From NCBI RefSeq assembly GCF_903166585.1, contig NZ_CAESCM010000005.1, positions 248,001-312,000 on the forward strand: a DNA stretch of 64,000 nt, in the 5' to 3' direction. The notes beneath the pieces are model-generated. The model was not told where the DNA came from. It did no database searches and worked only from the letters and a program-made list of their open reading frames with translations. A program made the position numbers and the translations under genes. This stretch comes from Pedobacter ghigonis (lineage in GTDB: Bacteria > Bacteroidota > Bacteroidia > Sphingobacteriales > Sphingobacteriaceae). Shown here in pieces: positions 62,436 through 64,000 of this stretch (within the stretch, counting starts at the first letter, position 1; each line of letters opens with the position of its first letter).

Positions 62436-62862
62436 ATTTTTGGTTTAAGCGCAAGTTGGGGAAAGTTTTCGTTAAAAAGAAGTGGTTAGTATTAGATATC
62501 AGTTTTCAATTACCAGTTTGCAGTTAGCAATTTACAGTTAACAATTACCAATTTTCAGTTGGATTTGGCTATAAATCCAGTTATCAGTTTACAATTTTCA
62601 GTTTGATTATGGAACATCTGATATTAGCCTATTACCAATCACCAATTATCAGTTCGGTTGTGAAATATTGGCTATTAACTATAGACTATAAACCAATAAC
62701 AAATGAACCAATGACCTATTGAAAAAGATTGCTTCACGCTAACTGCTCATGCCTGTCCTTCAGTTCGCAATGACGGATAGGGTGTGAACTAATAACGAAT
62801 TATACGTAGTCCCTCAGTTAACCGATTAACCAATTTAAGCAGTTAACCAATTAAAACATGAA
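62436..62862. repeat. Degenerate word-repeat spacer with REP remnant
   Basis: 427 bp with no supported gene. From 62496 to 62720 variant words such as CAGTTTGCAGTTAGCAAT, TTACAGTTAACAATTACC and ACCAATGAACC recur. From 62729 to 62776 lie GATTGCTTC and GCAATGACGG, remnants of the CGTCATTGCG element family. The tail (62812-62860) repeats TTAACCAATTTAAGCAG. Confidence 0.6.
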
Positions 62863-64000
62863 CTAATGAACTTCTTTCGGTACTTCCTCCCTATAATCAA
62901 CACTTCTGTCTTTTGCAAAGGTTCTGATAATTAAACGGGTACCTCTATCGTAGCTAAAATAACTCCAGATCCAGTTTACAAATACAATAATTTTATTACG
63001 GAAACCTACCAGGGTCATCAGGTGTACAAACATCCAGGTAAACCAGGCGAACACGCCCTGAAAACGGATTTTACCGATATCAACCACTGCTTTGTTTCGG
63101 CCAACGGTAGCCATAGAGCCTTTATCGAAATATTTGAATTTTTCGAGTGGCTTGTTTTCTACAATATTGATCAGGTTTTTAGCCAGATGATGTCCTTGCT
63201 GAATGGCTGCTGGTGCAACGCCCGGGTGACCGTTTGGTGTTTCTTCGTCAATAATTGCGGCCACATCGCCAATGGCATAAATATTCGGATAACCTACAAT
63301 CAGGTTTTGGGTGTCGGTTTTTAACCTTCCGCCCCTTACAATTTCGGCTTTATCGAGGCCGTTTATCACCTGACCTTTAACGCCGGCACTCCAGATCACC
63401 GTTGAGCTTAATATAGGAGCCTTATCCTGTAAAGTAAGCGTATGGCCGTCGTAACCCAGTACCCGTGTTTCGTTCATTACCTGCACGCCCATATCGGTCA
63501 GGAAATCTTTCGATTTCTTTTGTGCCTGGGGCGACATCACGCCCAACAACTCTGGCGAATTTTCGATCAGATAGATATTTACCTTGCTCACATCCATTTC
63601 AGGATAATCATTCGGTATTACATGCTTTTTAAGCTCTGCAATGGCTCCAGAGGTTTCTACACCAGTTGGACCACCACCCACAACCACAAAGTTTAATAAT
63701 GCACTCTTTTTATCCAGATCCTTTTCAATGAGTGATTTTTCGAAATTCTGTAAAATGAGGCTTCGAAGATCAAGGGCTTCCGGAATGGATTTCATTGGCA
63801 TCGAATTGGCTTCGATTTCCTGGTTGCCAAAGAAATTACTGGTAGAGCCAGTGGCGAGTACAAGGTAATCGTAACTCACTTTACCGATATCGGTTTGAAG
63901 ACAATTTTCGGCAGGATTAACAGCTGTAACTTTGGTTACCCTGAAAGTTAAATTCTTTTGCCCTTTAAAAATCTTGCGGAGCGGAAAGGCAATCGAATCG
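62863..64000 (-). CDS. Type II NADH:quinone oxidoreductase, N-terminus beyond the window
   Basis: Membrane-associated flavoprotein that passes electrons from NADH to quinone without pumping protons. About 379 codons are visible; the frame is open to the right edge, so the true start (with the FAD-binding GxGxxG) lies outside. Visible: YDYLVLATGS, NAD-binding VVGGGPTGVETSGA, VIWSAGVKG, NIYAIGDVAA, GVAPAAIQQGHHLAKN, and the C-terminal membrane helix WFTWMFVHLMTLVGFRNK. With cydAB it could form a simple aerobic chain. Confidence 0.92.
   Translation of the reverse strand, partial: DSIAFPLRKIFKGQKNLTFRVTKVTAVNPAENCLQTDIGKVSYDYLVLATGSTSNFFGNQEIEANSMPMKSIPEALDLRSLILQNFEKSLIEKDLDKKSALLNFVVVGGGPTGVETSGAIAELKKHVIPNDYPEMDVSKVNIYLIENSPELLGVMSPQAQKKSKDFLTDMGVQVMNETRVLGYDGHTLTLQDKAPILSSTVIWSAGVKGQVINGLDKAEIVRGGRLKTDTQNLIVGYPNIYAIGDVAAIIDEETPNGHPGVAPAAIQQGHHLAKNLINIVENKPLEKFKYFDKGSMATVGRNKAVVDIGKIRFQGVFAWFTWMFVHLMTLVGFRNKIIVFVNWIWSYFSYDRGTRLIIRTFAKDRSVDYREEVPKEVH

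Overview
The window is ordinary bacterial chromosome from a Bacteroidota member, most likely Sphingobacteriaceae (Pedobacter-like; the genus is inferred from protein resemblance only). Support: a SusC/SusD pair, small families typical of the phylum (DUF3276/PUR-like, DUF1573, DUF4833, DUF5362, DUF5522), a long NusB, AT-rich spacers, few clear Shine-Dalgarno sites, and several perfect matches to the Bacteroidota -7 promoter box TAnnTTTG. No prophage, integrase, transposase gene, CRISPR array or recognisable defence operon was seen.

Layout. 1-9.5 kb: part of a glycan-use locus with a GH2 beta-galactosidase-like enzyme (cut by the left edge), a divergent FN3-GH28 pectinase-type gene broken by a 1-base frameshift, and a susC-susD pair. 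Two spacers of this locus share a CCTG direct repeat of 10-bp period, a candidate operator. 9.5-13.4 kb: split DsbD-type thiol-disulfide system, then a cysteine-synthase-family enzyme divergent from an Lrp/AsnC regulator. 13.6-18.7 kb: secreted nuclease/phosphatase lipoprotein, membrane AraC regulator, esterase, DUF4833 and hypotheticals. 18.8-22.4 kb: EamA exporter, PaiB-like protein and GNAT acetyltransferase, divergent from a MocR/PdxR-type regulator. 22.6-26.8 kb: Na+/H+ antiporter, alpha/beta hydrolase, and an OsmC peroxidase divergent from OxyR. 27-32 kb: Rnk/GreA-like factor, small hypotheticals, a possible 70-nt RNA, a PAS histidine kinase, a metallophosphoesterase and tRNA-Arg(CCG).

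32-49 kb is mostly housekeeping: mgtE with a HAD hydrolase, ychF, a PUR-domain protein with an ABC half-transporter, leucine-type dehydrogenase, the run nusB-DUF1573-yajC-YbbR-coaE, a ligase-associated exonuclease, a frameshifted Uma2 gene, a methyltransferase-PAP2-ZIP operon and glmM. 49-64 kb: cysteine desulfurase, two paralogous 67-residue peptides, a Tat-exported MBL hydrolase, cydAB, an M28 peptidase, accD, class II fba, HMG-CoA lyase and a type II NADH dehydrogenase cut by the right edge.

The spacers are the most unusual part. They hold a MITE-like element (106 bp, 25-bp perfect terminal inverted repeats at 55.4 kb, diverged copy at 3.5 kb), related short inverted-repeat elements, paired hairpins with complementary loops, a nine-copy heptamer array, and degenerate AACTGAAAACTG / AACCAATGAACC word repeats. 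No complete new system is demonstrated. The best leads are the candidate CCTG operator, the predicted small RNA, the GxxHExGxxPG peptides, and the MocR-EamA-PaiB-GNAT cluster.
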